From contig NC_010337.2 in the NCBI RefSeq assembly GCF_000019165.1, forward strand, positions 537,501 to 601,500: a stretch of DNA of 64,000 nucleotides, given 5' to 3'. How positions within the stretch are numbered: position 1 is the first letter of the stretch; each line of letters starts with the position of its first letter. Position numbers and translations under genes: made by a program. This DNA comes from Heliomicrobium modesticaldum Ice1 (lineage in GTDB: Bacteria > Bacillota > Desulfitobacteriia > Heliobacteriales > Heliobacteriaceae). Of the stretch, positions 33,294 to 41,948 are shown in pieces. A model generated the notes under the pieces. The model was given only the letters and a program-made list of their open reading frames with translations, was not told the origin of the DNA and made no database searches.

Positions 33294-34409
33294 TCACCCC
33301 TCTACTTTGTTTTTGCAGTTTTTTTCATTTTCTTGTCTATCCATTTGCTTCTTCGTGACAGCCGATAACCCGGCATGAACGGCGGCTCCAGCGATGGCAG
33401 CCCCGACGGCGGCGGCGCCGAAGGCGTCCACGTTGACCCCGATTTTCAGACCGGGCACTTCTGACAGGTGAGCATACATGGACGTTCCGCCCGTATTGTC
33501 CCAGAATCCAAACTCTGAACAACCGATGCATGGGTGGCCGGATTTGATGGGATAACTCAGGCCACCGTTCCACTCAAGGTTAGAACAGGAGTTGTAGGTG
33601 TTGGGGCCTTTGCAGCCCAGCTTGTAAAGACACCAGCCCTCTTTGGCGCCCTGGTCATCGAAGTTTTCCACAAACATCCCGGCATCGAAGTAGGCCCGGC
33701 GGTTGCACTTGTCGTGAATACGATGACCGTAGAAGGCCTTGGGTCGGCCTTGGCTGTCCAGTTCCGGCAACCGTTCAAAGGTAAGCACATGGGTAATGAC
33801 GCCAGCCATGACTTCGGCGATGGCCGGACAGCCTGGAACATTGATGATCGGCTTGTCCTTGATGATGTCCTGGACCGGCACGGCCCCGGTAGGGTTGGGG
33901 TTCGCCGCCTGCACACAGCCGTTGACGGCACAGGAACCCCAGGCGATGATCGCTTTGGCGTGCTTCGCTTCTTCCTTGAGCATGTCGACAGCCGTTCGAC
34001 CGGCGATGCAGCAATAAATCCCGCCATCTTTGACAGGGATCGCCCCTTCGACGGCCAGTATGTAATTGCCTCTGTTGTCTTCAATCGCCTTGGCGACAGC
34101 CTCTTCGGCCTGGTGGCCGGCGGCGACCATGAGGGTCTCATGATAATCGAGAGAGATCATCGTCATGATGATGTCCGACGCCTTGGGGTGTTGTGTCCGG
34201 ATGAAGGACTCGGTGCAACAGGTGCATTCTTGAAAATTGCGCCAAATGACCGGCATGCGCCTTTTCGTTTCGAGGGCCTCGGCAATGGCGCCTGCCGCCC
34301 CCGGTTCCAGCCCGAGAGATGCCGCCATCACGGTGCAGAACTTGATAAAATCCCGGCGGCTGACACCTCGGTTCCGGAGGTACTGATAAAATGAATCCTG
34401 TGATGCCAT
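33294..34409 (-). CDS. hupS: Uptake [NiFe]-hydrogenase small subunit with Tat signal
   Basis: 371 residues from ATG 34409 behind TGGAGGTGG. Twin-arginine signal SRRDFIKFCTVMAASLGL (about 17-34). Proximal Fe-S cluster ligands start with ECTCCTES; further Cys in WGSCAVNGCVQAA, NVPGCP, and near the end HDKCNRR, GWCLYKLGCKGP, YNSCSN, HPCIGCSEFGFWD. The C-terminus has a hydrophobic stretch (about 335-355) likely to anchor it to the membrane. Folded HupSL would be exported together. First gene of hupSLC. Confidence 0.94.
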   Translation of the reverse strand: MASQDSFYQYLRNRGVSRRDFIKFCTVMAASLGLEPGAAGAIAEALETKRRMPVIWRNFQECTCCTESFIRTQHPKASDIIMTMISLDYHETLMVAAGHQAEEAVAKAIEDNRGNYILAVEGAIPVKDGGIYCCIAGRTAVDMLKEEAKHAKAIIAWGSCAVNGCVQAANPNPTGAVPVQDIIKDKPIINVPGCPAIAEVMAGVITHVLTFERLPELDSQGRPKAFYGHRIHDKCNRRAYFDAGMFVENFDDQGAKEGWCLYKLGCKGPNTYNSCSNLEWNGGLSYPIKSGHPCIGCSEFGFWDNTGGTSMYAHLSEVPGLKIGVNVDAFGAAAVGAAIAGAAVHAGLSAVTKKQMDRQENEKNCKNKVEG

Positions 34410-34704
34410 CAATCGCCACCTCCAATATTCTGTTTTTTCTGATAAAACAGTGAACAAGGTTCCCCTTTTTGCCTTGTCCACTCGGCACGAAGGAAACTTC
34501 GTCGACGCCTGGTTGCAGTTTCCTATACTTATCTTACATGCCAATGGAATGATCCGACAAGTGCTTTTTTCGCTTCTCAGTCAACTTATCCTTCCCCCTC
34601 GTTCCCACTGCAAAGAGCACATCCATCTCCGGCTGGGACAAACAAAATAGCCCGGATCCGTGTCCGAGCCATCGTTTTTTCAGGTGCTTTGTTTCAGTTA
34701 TGTC

Positions 34705-35577
34705 CTACTCCCTTTTTTCCTCAAGCTTCTGACAGACCACGCCCCGTCCCTGACCGACAAACAGAGGACTGCCGATCCGCTGGCGCAACCATTCGACAGC
34801 CCTGGCAGCCGCCACCGGCACGGGAAGGCCTAGGGCAAGACAGGCGGCCAGTGCAGAGGCCAAGGAACAGCCGGTGCCATGCAGATCAGCCCTCGGCACC
34901 CGTTGTCCCCACAACCAGCGCCGTTCCTCCCGGCTGATCAGCAGGTCGGCGATCCGATCGCCCTCCCACTCGGGGAGATGACCGCCCTTCAGGAGGACCC
35001 ACTGTGGGCCGAATTGAAGGAGCCTCTCCGCCGCGCCGATCATGTCGCCGCTGTCTCGAATGGCCATGCCGGTCAATGCCTCCGCCTCCGGCACATTGGG
35101 GGTCAGCACGGTGGTCACAGGCAACAGGTCCTCCCGAAAGGCCGCCAATCCGCCGCCGTCCACCAGGCTCACCCCGGCGCCGGAACTGAGAACAGGGTCG
35201 ACGACAAGGATGGGAAGGGTCGGGGCAGGAGTCGTCGATGAAGCAGGCGGTAGTACCTGCGCCGCTGTATCTCTGTATTCCTGCAGATAGGCGCCCCACA
35301 ATCGACCGAGACCGCTGATCACTGCCGGCTGTTGCAGCATGCCGGTCTTCACCACCGGCGGGCGCAGGTCCCAGAGGACATCGCTGATCTGTTCCAGCAC
35401 CCATGCGGCCGGCAGGGGAAACAGCCCCAGCACACCGGCGCTTGTCTGGCGCGTCAATGCCGTGACGGCTGCGCCGCCGTAGACGCCGAACTGGGCCAGA
35501 ACCTTAAGGTCTGCCTGGATGCCGGCGCCGCCGCTCGGATCAGATCCGGCGATCGTGACTACTTTGGGCAATTTCAT
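34705..35577 (-). CDS. thiD: Hydroxymethylpyrimidine (phosphate) kinase
   Basis: 290 residues. Ribokinase-like: TIAGSDPSGGAGIQADLKVL at the N-terminus, GGAAVTALTRQTSAGV, VVKTGML, VVDPVLSSGAG, LTPNVPEAEALTG, VLLKGGHL and DLHGTGCSLASALAACLA (anion hole and catalytic Asp). It phosphorylates HMP and HMP-P for thiamine synthesis. Somewhat longer than usual (about 265) because of a Ser/Thr/Pro-rich loop (ASSTTPAPT). Third in a thiC-thiL-thiD series on the minus strand. Confidence 0.93.
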   Translation of the reverse strand: MKLPKVVTIAGSDPSGGAGIQADLKVLAQFGVYGGAAVTALTRQTSAGVLGLFPLPAAWVLEQISDVLWDLRPPVVKTGMLQQPAVISGLGRLWGAYLQEYRDTAAQVLPPASSTTPAPTLPILVVDPVLSSGAGVSLVDGGGLAAFREDLLPVTTVLTPNVPEAEALTGMAIRDSGDMIGAAERLLQFGPQWVLLKGGHLPEWEGDRIADLLISREERRWLWGQRVPRADLHGTGCSLASALAACLALGLPVPVAAARAVEWLRQRIGSPLFVGQGRGVVCQKLEEKRE

Positions 35578-35725
35578 GGGCGATCCCGTTCCTCAACCGA
35601 AATATTTTGGCTAAAAACGCCCCTGCTGCCGATGCAAGGCCCGCAATGAATACTTTCATGACCCGCCGGGCAGCAGGCTTTGAGCAAAATGCTCTTTTAT
35701 AAAAAAAGTTGGCCATCGATGCACA

Positions 35726-36847
35726 CTATCGAAAATGATTGTAGCCTTTAGCTGCTAGGGGAACCGCATCGCCGCCCATTTCGTCGGGATAGACGGCCAT
35801 GACGCCGGCAGTCCCGTCAGTCAGCCGTCCGATTACAGTCACACCTGTTCCCGTCTCCCGGCGCACATGATCGATCAAACCGGGAACCCGTTCTTCCGGC
35901 GCCGTGAAGATCAGTTCGTAATCCTCGCCGCCGGAAAGCGCCCAAGCAAACACCTCACGTCCTTCCCTCCGCGCGAGCCGGCGCACCGCCGGACTGATCG
36001 GCAGATTCGCCAGATCGATGCGGGCACCGCAGCCTGAGTTCCGGCACAGATGGTGGACTTCGCTGCTAACCCCGTCGCTCACATCCATCATGGCCGTGAC
36101 CCCGCCATAGTCGACGAGCGCCCTCGCTTCCGCCACACGGGGGATCGGATCCAGGTGCCGCAACAGCAATGCCTGCCGATCGGCTTCACCGATAGGGGCT
36201 TCTCTCATCTGCGCGTCCATTTTCTCAGCTTGGCTCATCTTTGTTTCCATAAGCAAAAGGTGCAGTCCCGCTGCCGCATCCCCCACCGTGCCTGTCACGA
36301 GGATCAAATCCCCCGGCCTGCCCCCGCTCCGGCCGATGGGCGCTTTTACCGCCAGGCCGAGCAGGGTCACGTTGATCACCCACTTGTCGGAACGGACTGT
36401 ATCGCCGCCGGCGAGCTCGACACCAAACTGCGCCGCCATCTCCCCCATGCCGGCGTACAACCCTTCCACTTCCTCCACCTTTGCGCTGGCGGGAACGCCA
36501 ATAGAGAGAAAGGCCCACGCCGGGATGCCGCCCATGGCGGCGATGTCGCTGATGTTGACAGCCAGCGCCTTCCGGCCGAGCAAACGCCGCCGTATTGGCG
36601 ACCAGAGAAAGTGCACGCCCTCGACCAGCATGTCGGTTGTGACCAGCAGGGGTTTTCCACCCGGCACGTCGATCACAGCGGCGTCATCGCCGATGCCCAA
36701 GCGCAATCCCTGCGATGGGATGACCGGCGATAAGCCTCCACGCTCTCCCTGGGAGGCGGCGCCCTGCCATGCCCGGGCCAACCGTCCAATCAGACCGAAC
36801 TCGCCGATGGATGCCAAGGGCGTCCCTGCTTGTCGCTTAACGTCCAC
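35726..36847 (-). CDS. thiL: Thiamine-monophosphate kinase
   Basis: 373 residues from GTG 36847, with AGGAG eight bases upstream; a longer frame from ATG 36907 adds residues not found in the family. Motifs: IGEFGLIGRL, LRLGIGDDAAVIDVPGG, LVTTDMLVEGVHFLW, AVNISDIAAMGGIPAWAFLS, LAGGDTVRSDKWVINVT, GRSGGRPGDLILVTG, MDVSDGVSSEVHHLC, LSGGEDYELIFT. ATP-dependent formation of thiamine diphosphate. A 39-codon ORF overlaps its start. Confidence 0.93.
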   Translation of the reverse strand: MDVKRQAGTPLASIGEFGLIGRLARAWQGAASQGERGGLSPVIPSQGLRLGIGDDAAVIDVPGGKPLLVTTDMLVEGVHFLWSPIRRRLLGRKALAVNISDIAAMGGIPAWAFLSIGVPASAKVEEVEGLYAGMGEMAAQFGVELAGGDTVRSDKWVINVTLLGLAVKAPIGRSGGRPGDLILVTGTVGDAAAGLHLLLMETKMSQAEKMDAQMREAPIGEADRQALLLRHLDPIPRVAEARALVDYGGVTAMMDVSDGVSSEVHHLCRNSGCGARIDLANLPISPAVRRLARREGREVFAWALSGGEDYELIFTAPEERVPGLIDHVRRETGTGVTVIGRLTDGTAGVMAVYPDEMGGDAVPLAAKGYNHFR

Positions 36848-36956
36848 CTTCAGCTCTCCTGCATCCGCATATTCTCGGGTCCATCTTCCGAGCCGCACCG
36901 CCAGCACCCCCGACCGCCAGTTTTCCTGTCAGGCAAGGGCGAACCGGGGCAGGCAT
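36837..36956 (-). CDS. Small ORF between thiC and thiL (uncertain)
   Basis: 39 residues from ATG 36956, behind an excellent GAGGAGG site seven or eight bases away, ending in TAA at 36837-36839 and overlapping the thiL start. Composition is Gly/Arg-rich with a CGC motif near the end. No family recognised. It may be a coupling peptide that brings ribosomes to thiL, or chance. Confidence 0.3.
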   Translation of the reverse strand: MPAPVRPCLTGKLAVGGAGGAARKMDPRICGCRRAEGGR

Positions 36957-37011
36957 CGGAATTCCTCCTCTGGACTCTTCTCCAAAGAAAACACACGACG
37001 GGCCTACACTG

Positions 37012-38322
37012 CTAGCAGGGACCCACCGCTCTCCCCAGGTAATCACTGACAATGCGCATGGCGCAGTAGGGGCCGCACATGGAGCAGCCGGTCTTGTCGC
37101 GCGTGTGCGGGTGCTTGTCAAAGACCGTCGGATCCATCGCCAGACGGCGCTGTTCACCCCAGTCGAGATCCTTGCGGGCTTTGCCCATCGCTTTGTCCCA
37201 GTCCATAGCCCCTTTGATCCCTTTCGCCAGGTCGGCGGCATGGGCGGCGATGCGCGAGGCGATGACGCCCTGGCGGACATCCTGCTCATCGGGCAAGCCC
37301 AGGTGCTCCGCCGGGGTCACATAGCAGAGGAAATCGGCGCCGGCCGCCGCCGCGATGGCGCCACCGATGGCCGACGTGATGTGGTCATAGCCGGGGGCCA
37401 CATCAGTGACGAGAGGACCGAGCACGTAGAAGGGCGCTTCTTCACAGAGCCGCTTCTGCAGCTTGATGTTCATTTCCACCTGATCCATGGGCACGTGACC
37501 GGGCCCCTCAACGATCACCTGCACACCGGCGGCACGGCAGCGCTGGACCAATTCGCCGAGGATCATCAGTTCCTGCACCTGGCCTCGGTCGGTGGCGTCA
37601 GCGAGGCAACCGGGCCGCAGCGCGTCACCGAGGCTTAGGGTGATGTCATACTCCCGGGCTATCTCCAAGATGCGGTCGAACTGCGCATAAAAGGGGTTCT
37701 GGCGCTGGTGGTGGAGCATCCAACCGGTGAGGAAGGAGCCCCCCCGGGAGACGATATCGGCGATGCGCGGATGCTTGCGCAAGCGTTCGACAGCTTCCAT
37801 CGTCAAGCCGCAGTGGATAGTCATGAAATCGACACCATCCTCGGCCTGCTTCTGAACGGCCCGCAGGATATCCTCCTCGGTCATGTTGATGATGGCGCCC
37901 TTCATCTCCTGCGCCTCGACCGTGGCCTGGTAGATGGGCACGGTGCCGAAGGCGATGGGGCACCCGTCGATGAGCGCCCGGCGCACGCCGTCGATGTCGG
38001 GACCGGTGCTCAAGTCCATGACGGCGTCTGCGCCGCACTCGATGCTGATATCGAGCTTGCGCTTTTCAAAGTCGATGCCGGACGTTCCCTTCGAGGTGCC
38101 GATATTGGCGTTGACCTTCGTCCGCAAGCCCCGTCCCACACCGCAATAGGACTCGCGGGGACGGCGGTTGTTGGCCGGGATGACGATCCGCCCGGCGGCG
38201 ATCTCTGCCATCAGCGCTTCCGGTTGCCATCCTTCTGATTCGGCCACCTGAACCATCTCGGGCGTAACTTCCCCTCGCAGAGCCCTCTCCATTTGTGTTC
38301 CATAATGTCTGCCTCGCTGCAT
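37012..38322 (-). CDS. thiC: Phosphomethylpyrimidine synthase ThiC
   Basis: 436 residues from ATG 38322 with GAGGAGAA upstream. Radical-SAM enzyme making HMP-P from aminoimidazole ribotide. Motifs: VNANIGTS, DLSTGPDIDGVRRALI, GTVPIYQA, DFMTIHCG, SRGGSFLTGWMLHH, LSLGDALRPGCLADATD, VEGPGHVPMDQVE, APFYVLGPLVTDVAPGYDHI, TPAEHLGLPD and the C-terminal cluster motif CSMCGPYCAM. The leader carries a TPP riboswitch and terminator. Short (bacterial anaerobe) form lacking the long N-terminal extension. Confidence 0.96.
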   Translation of the reverse strand: MQRGRHYGTQMERALRGEVTPEMVQVAESEGWQPEALMAEIAAGRIVIPANNRRPRESYCGVGRGLRTKVNANIGTSKGTSGIDFEKRKLDISIECGADAVMDLSTGPDIDGVRRALIDGCPIAFGTVPIYQATVEAQEMKGAIINMTEEDILRAVQKQAEDGVDFMTIHCGLTMEAVERLRKHPRIADIVSRGGSFLTGWMLHHQRQNPFYAQFDRILEIAREYDITLSLGDALRPGCLADATDRGQVQELMILGELVQRCRAAGVQVIVEGPGHVPMDQVEMNIKLQKRLCEEAPFYVLGPLVTDVAPGYDHITSAIGGAIAAAAGADFLCYVTPAEHLGLPDEQDVRQGVIASRIAAHAADLAKGIKGAMDWDKAMGKARKDLDWGEQRRLAMDPTVFDKHPHTRDKTGCSMCGPYCAMRIVSDYLGRAVGPC

Positions 38323-38361
38323 TGCGATTCTCCTCCTCACTTGATTCTGCCCTGCGCGGAT

Positions 38362-38393
38362 AAAGAAATCCCTTCCCGATTTCAGGAAGGGAA
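38362..38393 (-). terminator. Riboswitch-controlled terminator before thiC
   Basis: Minus strand stem TCCCTTCC / GGAAGGGA (38392-38385 and 38376-38369) followed by TTTCTTT. It sits between the TPP aptamer and the thiC start, the usual place of an expression platform. Confidence 0.75.
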
Positions 38394-38418
38394 TAGGCGC
38401 GCAAAAACTCGCGTTATC

Positions 38419-38520
38419 CGCTTTCCTCCGCTGGCATTCCTCCAGATCAGGTGCAAAGGGTCGACGCCGCCGCCGGCGCCCTCTCAGCCCGGGCATCGTC
38501 CGGGCTCCCCTAGCGGTAAA
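38419..38520 (-). ncRNA. TPP riboswitch (THI element)
   Basis: Minus strand shows CTAGGGGAGCC, GGGCTGAGAGGGCGCC, then ACCCTTTGCACCTGATCTGG and GGAATGCCAGCGGAGG, the conserved aptamer core. It controls thiC (and perhaps thiL, thiD) by early termination when thiamine diphosphate is plentiful. Confidence 0.94.
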
Positions 38521-38864
38521 CCTTATGAAGTTGCGATTGCCTGCTGTTGCTTCTATTCGACAAGAACAGGGATATTCCTTTTTCCATCCAATCAGAGCCG
38601 CCAAAGTTAATGCAACATTCGCAAATTGCCTTGAACTGCTCCATCGCTCTTAGTTCATCGTCCGCAGGGGCATGGTATGTTACGATCACGAATTCTTACC
38701 GCCTTCCCGGCAAAGGGGCAGGATTTTTGTCCGGCAGAAGCGAATGATTTCCCATCGTTGCTTCTTCTTTCGGGGTCTGTTCCGGGACTTGTGTTACATC
38801 GCTTATGGCGCTTGTATGAAGGCCGATATCGTCACAACGCCATTGACAGAAGGGGGCCGCCCGG
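38521..38864. other. Intergenic region between TPP riboswitch and HD-GYP gene
   Basis: About 345 bp containing the upstream regions of two divergent transcripts. No ORF with a ribosome-binding site or RNA motif recognised. Confidence 0.4.
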
Positions 38865-39980
38865 TTGAGAAAAGTGTCCATCGACTTCGTTGAGCCGGGC
38901 ATGATCCTTGCGCGCAGCATCTATAGCGCCGACGGGCGAACCTTGCTCGGCGCCGGCATCACCCTGTCTATGCCCTTCATCCGTCGTCTGAAGGAACTGG
39001 GGGTTCCGGCAGTGCTGATCAAGGATCAGGTGATCGGCGAGCTTACGGTGCCCGACGTCCTTAGCGAGCAGGTTCGCCTCGCTGCAGTACAGACGATCCG
39101 CCGCTCCTTCGCCCGGGTTCAACTGCACCCAGATGGGGGTCTGGAACCGGTGGCCGTCAAGAGGGCCACCTCGGCCATCATCGACGAGGTGCTGCGCAAC
39201 CGCCATGTCATGTATCATGTGGCCGACATCCGCACCTTTGACGACTACACCTTCGGTCATTCTGTCAACGTCTGTTTGCTGTCCGTGTTAACGGGCATAG
39301 CCATGGGATATAACGAACTGGAACTTTACGACCTCGCCTGCGGCGCCATCCTCCATGATATCGGCAAGATGCTGGTCCCCCATGAGGTGCTGAACAAGCC
39401 TGGCCGTCTGACCCCAGAGGAGTTTGCGGAGATCCGCCGGCATTGCGAATACGGCTTCGAGATCATCCGTCATCAATCGGAGTTTTCCCTGGCGGCGGCC
39501 CATGTGGCCCTCCAGCACCAGGAACGCTTTGACGGGTCAGGATACCCGCGCCAACTGAAAGGTGAGGAGATCCACGAGTACGCCCGCATCGTCGCCATCG
39601 CCGACATGTACGACGCCTTGGTTGCCGATCGGGTCTACCGGAAGGGCTACCTCCCCTATCAGGCCCATGAGATCATCCTCGCTGCCAGCTGCCGTGAACT
39701 GGACCCGCGCATCTCCCAAATTTTCTTGCAGAACATCGCCATCTACCCTATCGGCAGCACCGTTCAGCTGAACACCGGCGATATCGGCGTCGTCGTCGAC
39801 GTGAACAAAGCCTTTCAAAGCCGCCCCGTCGTTCGACTGCTCTATGACGCTGACGGGACCCCCTTAAAGCGTCCTTATGAGCTGGACTTAACGAGGCACT
39901 TGACTGTTTTTGTTGACAAGGTTCTTTTTGAGGAACATATTCGAGCCCTTACAGCTTCTGAGCATCGAAAGGCAACATAG
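38865..39980 (+). CDS. HD-GYP domain protein (c-di-GMP phosphodiesterase type)
   Basis: 371 residues from TTG 38865 with AGAAGGGGG upstream. N-terminal module (about 1-60, FVEPGMILARSIYSADGRTL, LGAGITLSMPFIRRLKEL) then HD-GYP (about 120-310): FGHSVNVCLLSV, GAILHDIGKMLVPHEVLNKP, GRLTPEEFAEIRRHCEYGFE, LQHQERFDGSGYPRQLKG, RIVAIADMYDALVADRVYRK. The motif is HQE rather than HHE before DGxGYP, a common variant. The C-terminal 60 residues hold a small beta domain. Close paralogue of the gene at 47558-48598. Confidence 0.88.
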   Translation: MRKVSIDFVEPGMILARSIYSADGRTLLGAGITLSMPFIRRLKELGVPAVLIKDQVIGELTVPDVLSEQVRLAAVQTIRRSFARVQLHPDGGLEPVAVKRATSAIIDEVLRNRHVMYHVADIRTFDDYTFGHSVNVCLLSVLTGIAMGYNELELYDLACGAILHDIGKMLVPHEVLNKPGRLTPEEFAEIRRHCEYGFEIIRHQSEFSLAAAHVALQHQERFDGSGYPRQLKGEEIHEYARIVAIADMYDALVADRVYRKGYLPYQAHEIILAASCRELDPRISQIFLQNIAIYPIGSTVQLNTGDIGVVVDVNKAFQSRPVVRLLYDADGTPLKRPYELDLTRHLTVFVDKVLFEEHIRALTASEHRKAT

Positions 39981-40353
39981 ATTGCTTTTCATAAACACGC
40001 CAACAGAACCACTGCGATCCAATATCACGGCAAGAACATCGGTGCTTCTTAATAATATCGGTGCTGCCTCCCTAATAATAATACCAGATGCTTTCATACT
40101 TCTGCCGATCCTCTCCACGTTGCTCTATAGCATGTAAAAAATCTAAAATAGCCCCATTGGTAAACAGTGACTTTTACAGGTAAAAAAGCCCTCGGCATGG
40201 TGAGCCGGGGGCTTAATAAACGCTATAAAAGGGAGCCTGAACAAGATTTCAGACTTTCGCGCCCCAACCACGCTGACGAAGTTAGCTGACGGATTCGGGT
40301 GGAAAGGATCACCCTACCGAATTGCCGTGGTGTCGCGCTATCGGGGAATAGGG
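39981..40353. other. Intergenic region with terminator (40187-40214)
   Basis: 373 bp between convergent genes. It contains a hairpin with arms AAGCCCTCGGC and GCCGGGGGCTT, preceded by an A-run that becomes a T-run on the minus strand, suited to ending hcp. The remainder is AT-rich with no ORF or RNA motif I recognise. Confidence 0.6.
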
Positions 40354-41646
40354 CTATCGAGGGGACTCGCCGAGCATCTTCTTCAGGTCCGCTTCCACGT
40401 TGTCGATCAGGTTGAGGCCGAAGTTCTGCACCAGCACGTCGACCACGTTGGCCGTCAGGAATTCAGGCGCCCGGCCGCCCAGGAAGATGTTCTTCACGCC
40501 GAGGCTGAAGAGGCCGAGGAGGATGGCGCAGGCCTTCTGCTCAAACCAGCTGAGCACGATCGACAGGGGCAGGTCGTTGACGCCGCAGCCGAAGGCGTCG
40601 GCCAGAGCGAGGGCGATCTTGACGGCCGAACCGGAGTTATTGCACTGGCCCAGGTCGATGTAGCGGGGGATGCCGTCGATGTCGCCGAAATCGATATCAT
40701 TGAAGCGGAACTTGCCGCAAGAGGTGGTGATGATGACACAATCCTTCGGTAGGGCCAGCGCAAGTTCGCGGTAGTACTCCTGTTCCTTGATCGGCGCATC
40801 GCAGCCGGCGATGACGAAGAAACGGCGGATCCTGCCGCTTTTGACAGCTTCGATGATCTGAGGGGCCAGCGCCAGCACGTTCACATGGTGGTAACCGGTC
40901 GTCATCGTCTTGTCCGACGCCCAGTTGGCTTCCGGCAGGGAGAGGGCCTTTTCGATCAGCGCCGAGAAGTCGTCATTGACGATCTTGGGCACGCCTTCCA
41001 GACCGGCGCAGCCGTAGGTCCACATGCGGTCGCTGTAGGAGCCGCGAATCGGCATGACGCAGTTGGTCGTCCCCAAGATGGCACCGGGGAAGGACGCAAA
41101 GAGCTTGCGCTGATCGTGCCAGGCTTTGCCCACATTCCCCTTCAGATGCGGGTACTTTTTCAGTTCCGGGTAGCCGTGGGCCGGCAACATCTCTGAGTGG
41201 GTGTAGACGTTGATGCCTTTGCCTTCCGTCTGCTTGAGCAGCTCCAGCAGGGCATGCAGGTTGTGGCCGGTGACAAGGATGCACTTGCCTTCCACCTTGT
41301 CGGAGGAGACGGTGACAGGGACGGGGATGCCGAACTTATCTGTATGGGCGCGGTCGAGCAGGTCCATCACCTTGACGGTGGCCGTACCCACCTTCAGGGC
41401 CATGGCCACATGCTCGCCGAGATTGAAGTTGGAGTTGGTCAGCGTCGAGTAGAGGGCCTCCTGAGTGATGGCGTCCACCTCAGGGTCGCTGTAGCCCAGT
41501 TCGCGGGCGTGGGTCGCATAGGCGGCGACGCCCTTGAGGCCGAAGAGGATCGTATCCTGAAGGCTGGCGATGTCCTCATTCTTGCCGCAGACGCCGATCT
41601 TGGTGCAACCGCCCTTGACGGTTTGCGCGCACTGGTAACAGAACAT
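40354..41646 (-). CDS. hcp: Hybrid cluster protein (hydroxylamine/NO reductase type), short class
   Basis: 430 residues. N-terminal [4Fe-4S] ligands C3, C6, C14 and C20 (spacing x2, x7, x5). Hybrid-cluster region: GHNLHALLELLKQTEG, HSEMLPAHGYPELK, GTTNCVMPI, TYGCAGLEGVPKI, IAGCDAP, TTSCGKFRFNDIDFG and LGQCNNSGSAVKIALALADA. The total is about 120 residues shorter than E. coli Hcp, as in class III enzymes that lack part of the N-terminal helical domain. Hcp protects against NO and hydroxylamine. An FNR-like site lies upstream; no hcr reductase is adjacent. Confidence 0.92.
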   Translation of the reverse strand: MFCYQCAQTVKGGCTKIGVCGKNEDIASLQDTILFGLKGVAAYATHARELGYSDPEVDAITQEALYSTLTNSNFNLGEHVAMALKVGTATVKVMDLLDRAHTDKFGIPVPVTVSSDKVEGKCILVTGHNLHALLELLKQTEGKGINVYTHSEMLPAHGYPELKKYPHLKGNVGKAWHDQRKLFASFPGAILGTTNCVMPIRGSYSDRMWTYGCAGLEGVPKIVNDDFSALIEKALSLPEANWASDKTMTTGYHHVNVLALAPQIIEAVKSGRIRRFFVIAGCDAPIKEQEYYRELALALPKDCVIITTSCGKFRFNDIDFGDIDGIPRYIDLGQCNNSGSAVKIALALADAFGCGVNDLPLSIVLSWFEQKACAILLGLFSLGVKNIFLGGRAPEFLTANVVDVLVQNFGLNLIDNVEADLKKMLGESPR

Positions 41647-41689
41647 ATGCGATTCCCCTTTCGTTTTTATAACTTAGTAACTTACTTAT

Positions 41690-41731
41690 ATAATAACCTG
41701 CCTTCTGCGGCGAATCGGTGATGGGAATCAC
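41690..41731 (-). promoter_or_regulatory. FNR/CRP-type site and -10 box upstream of hcp
   Basis: GTGAT-N4-ATCAC (41718-41731) matches the FNR core TGAT-N4-ATCA. A -10 TATTAT (41695-41690) puts the predicted transcription start near 41683, so the site is centred at about -41.5, the classic class II activator position; the -35 is poor, which suits activator dependence. Confidence 0.55.
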
Positions 41732-41948
41732 ATTTAGGCAAAAATATGTCTGCAGCCATTGCGGCGCTGAAAGCCCGATGATAGAGTAATGGATACAAAA
41801 ATGCAAAGGGTCGCATTTGCCTTCCGTTTACGCAACGGCGCGAAGCCCTCTGGATAACAGATGCCGAGACGCCTGCGTGACCGCCGAAGCGACCTGGCTG
41901 AACGCCCTTTCAGGCAATCTTACTTATATGAAAGAGAGGGATCTCCCC

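Noticed and set aside
30854-34409. Hydrogenase maturation genes (hyp, hupD) next to hupSLC
   Set aside because: The flanking genes are cbiO on one side and thiD on the other; no maturation gene is present here.
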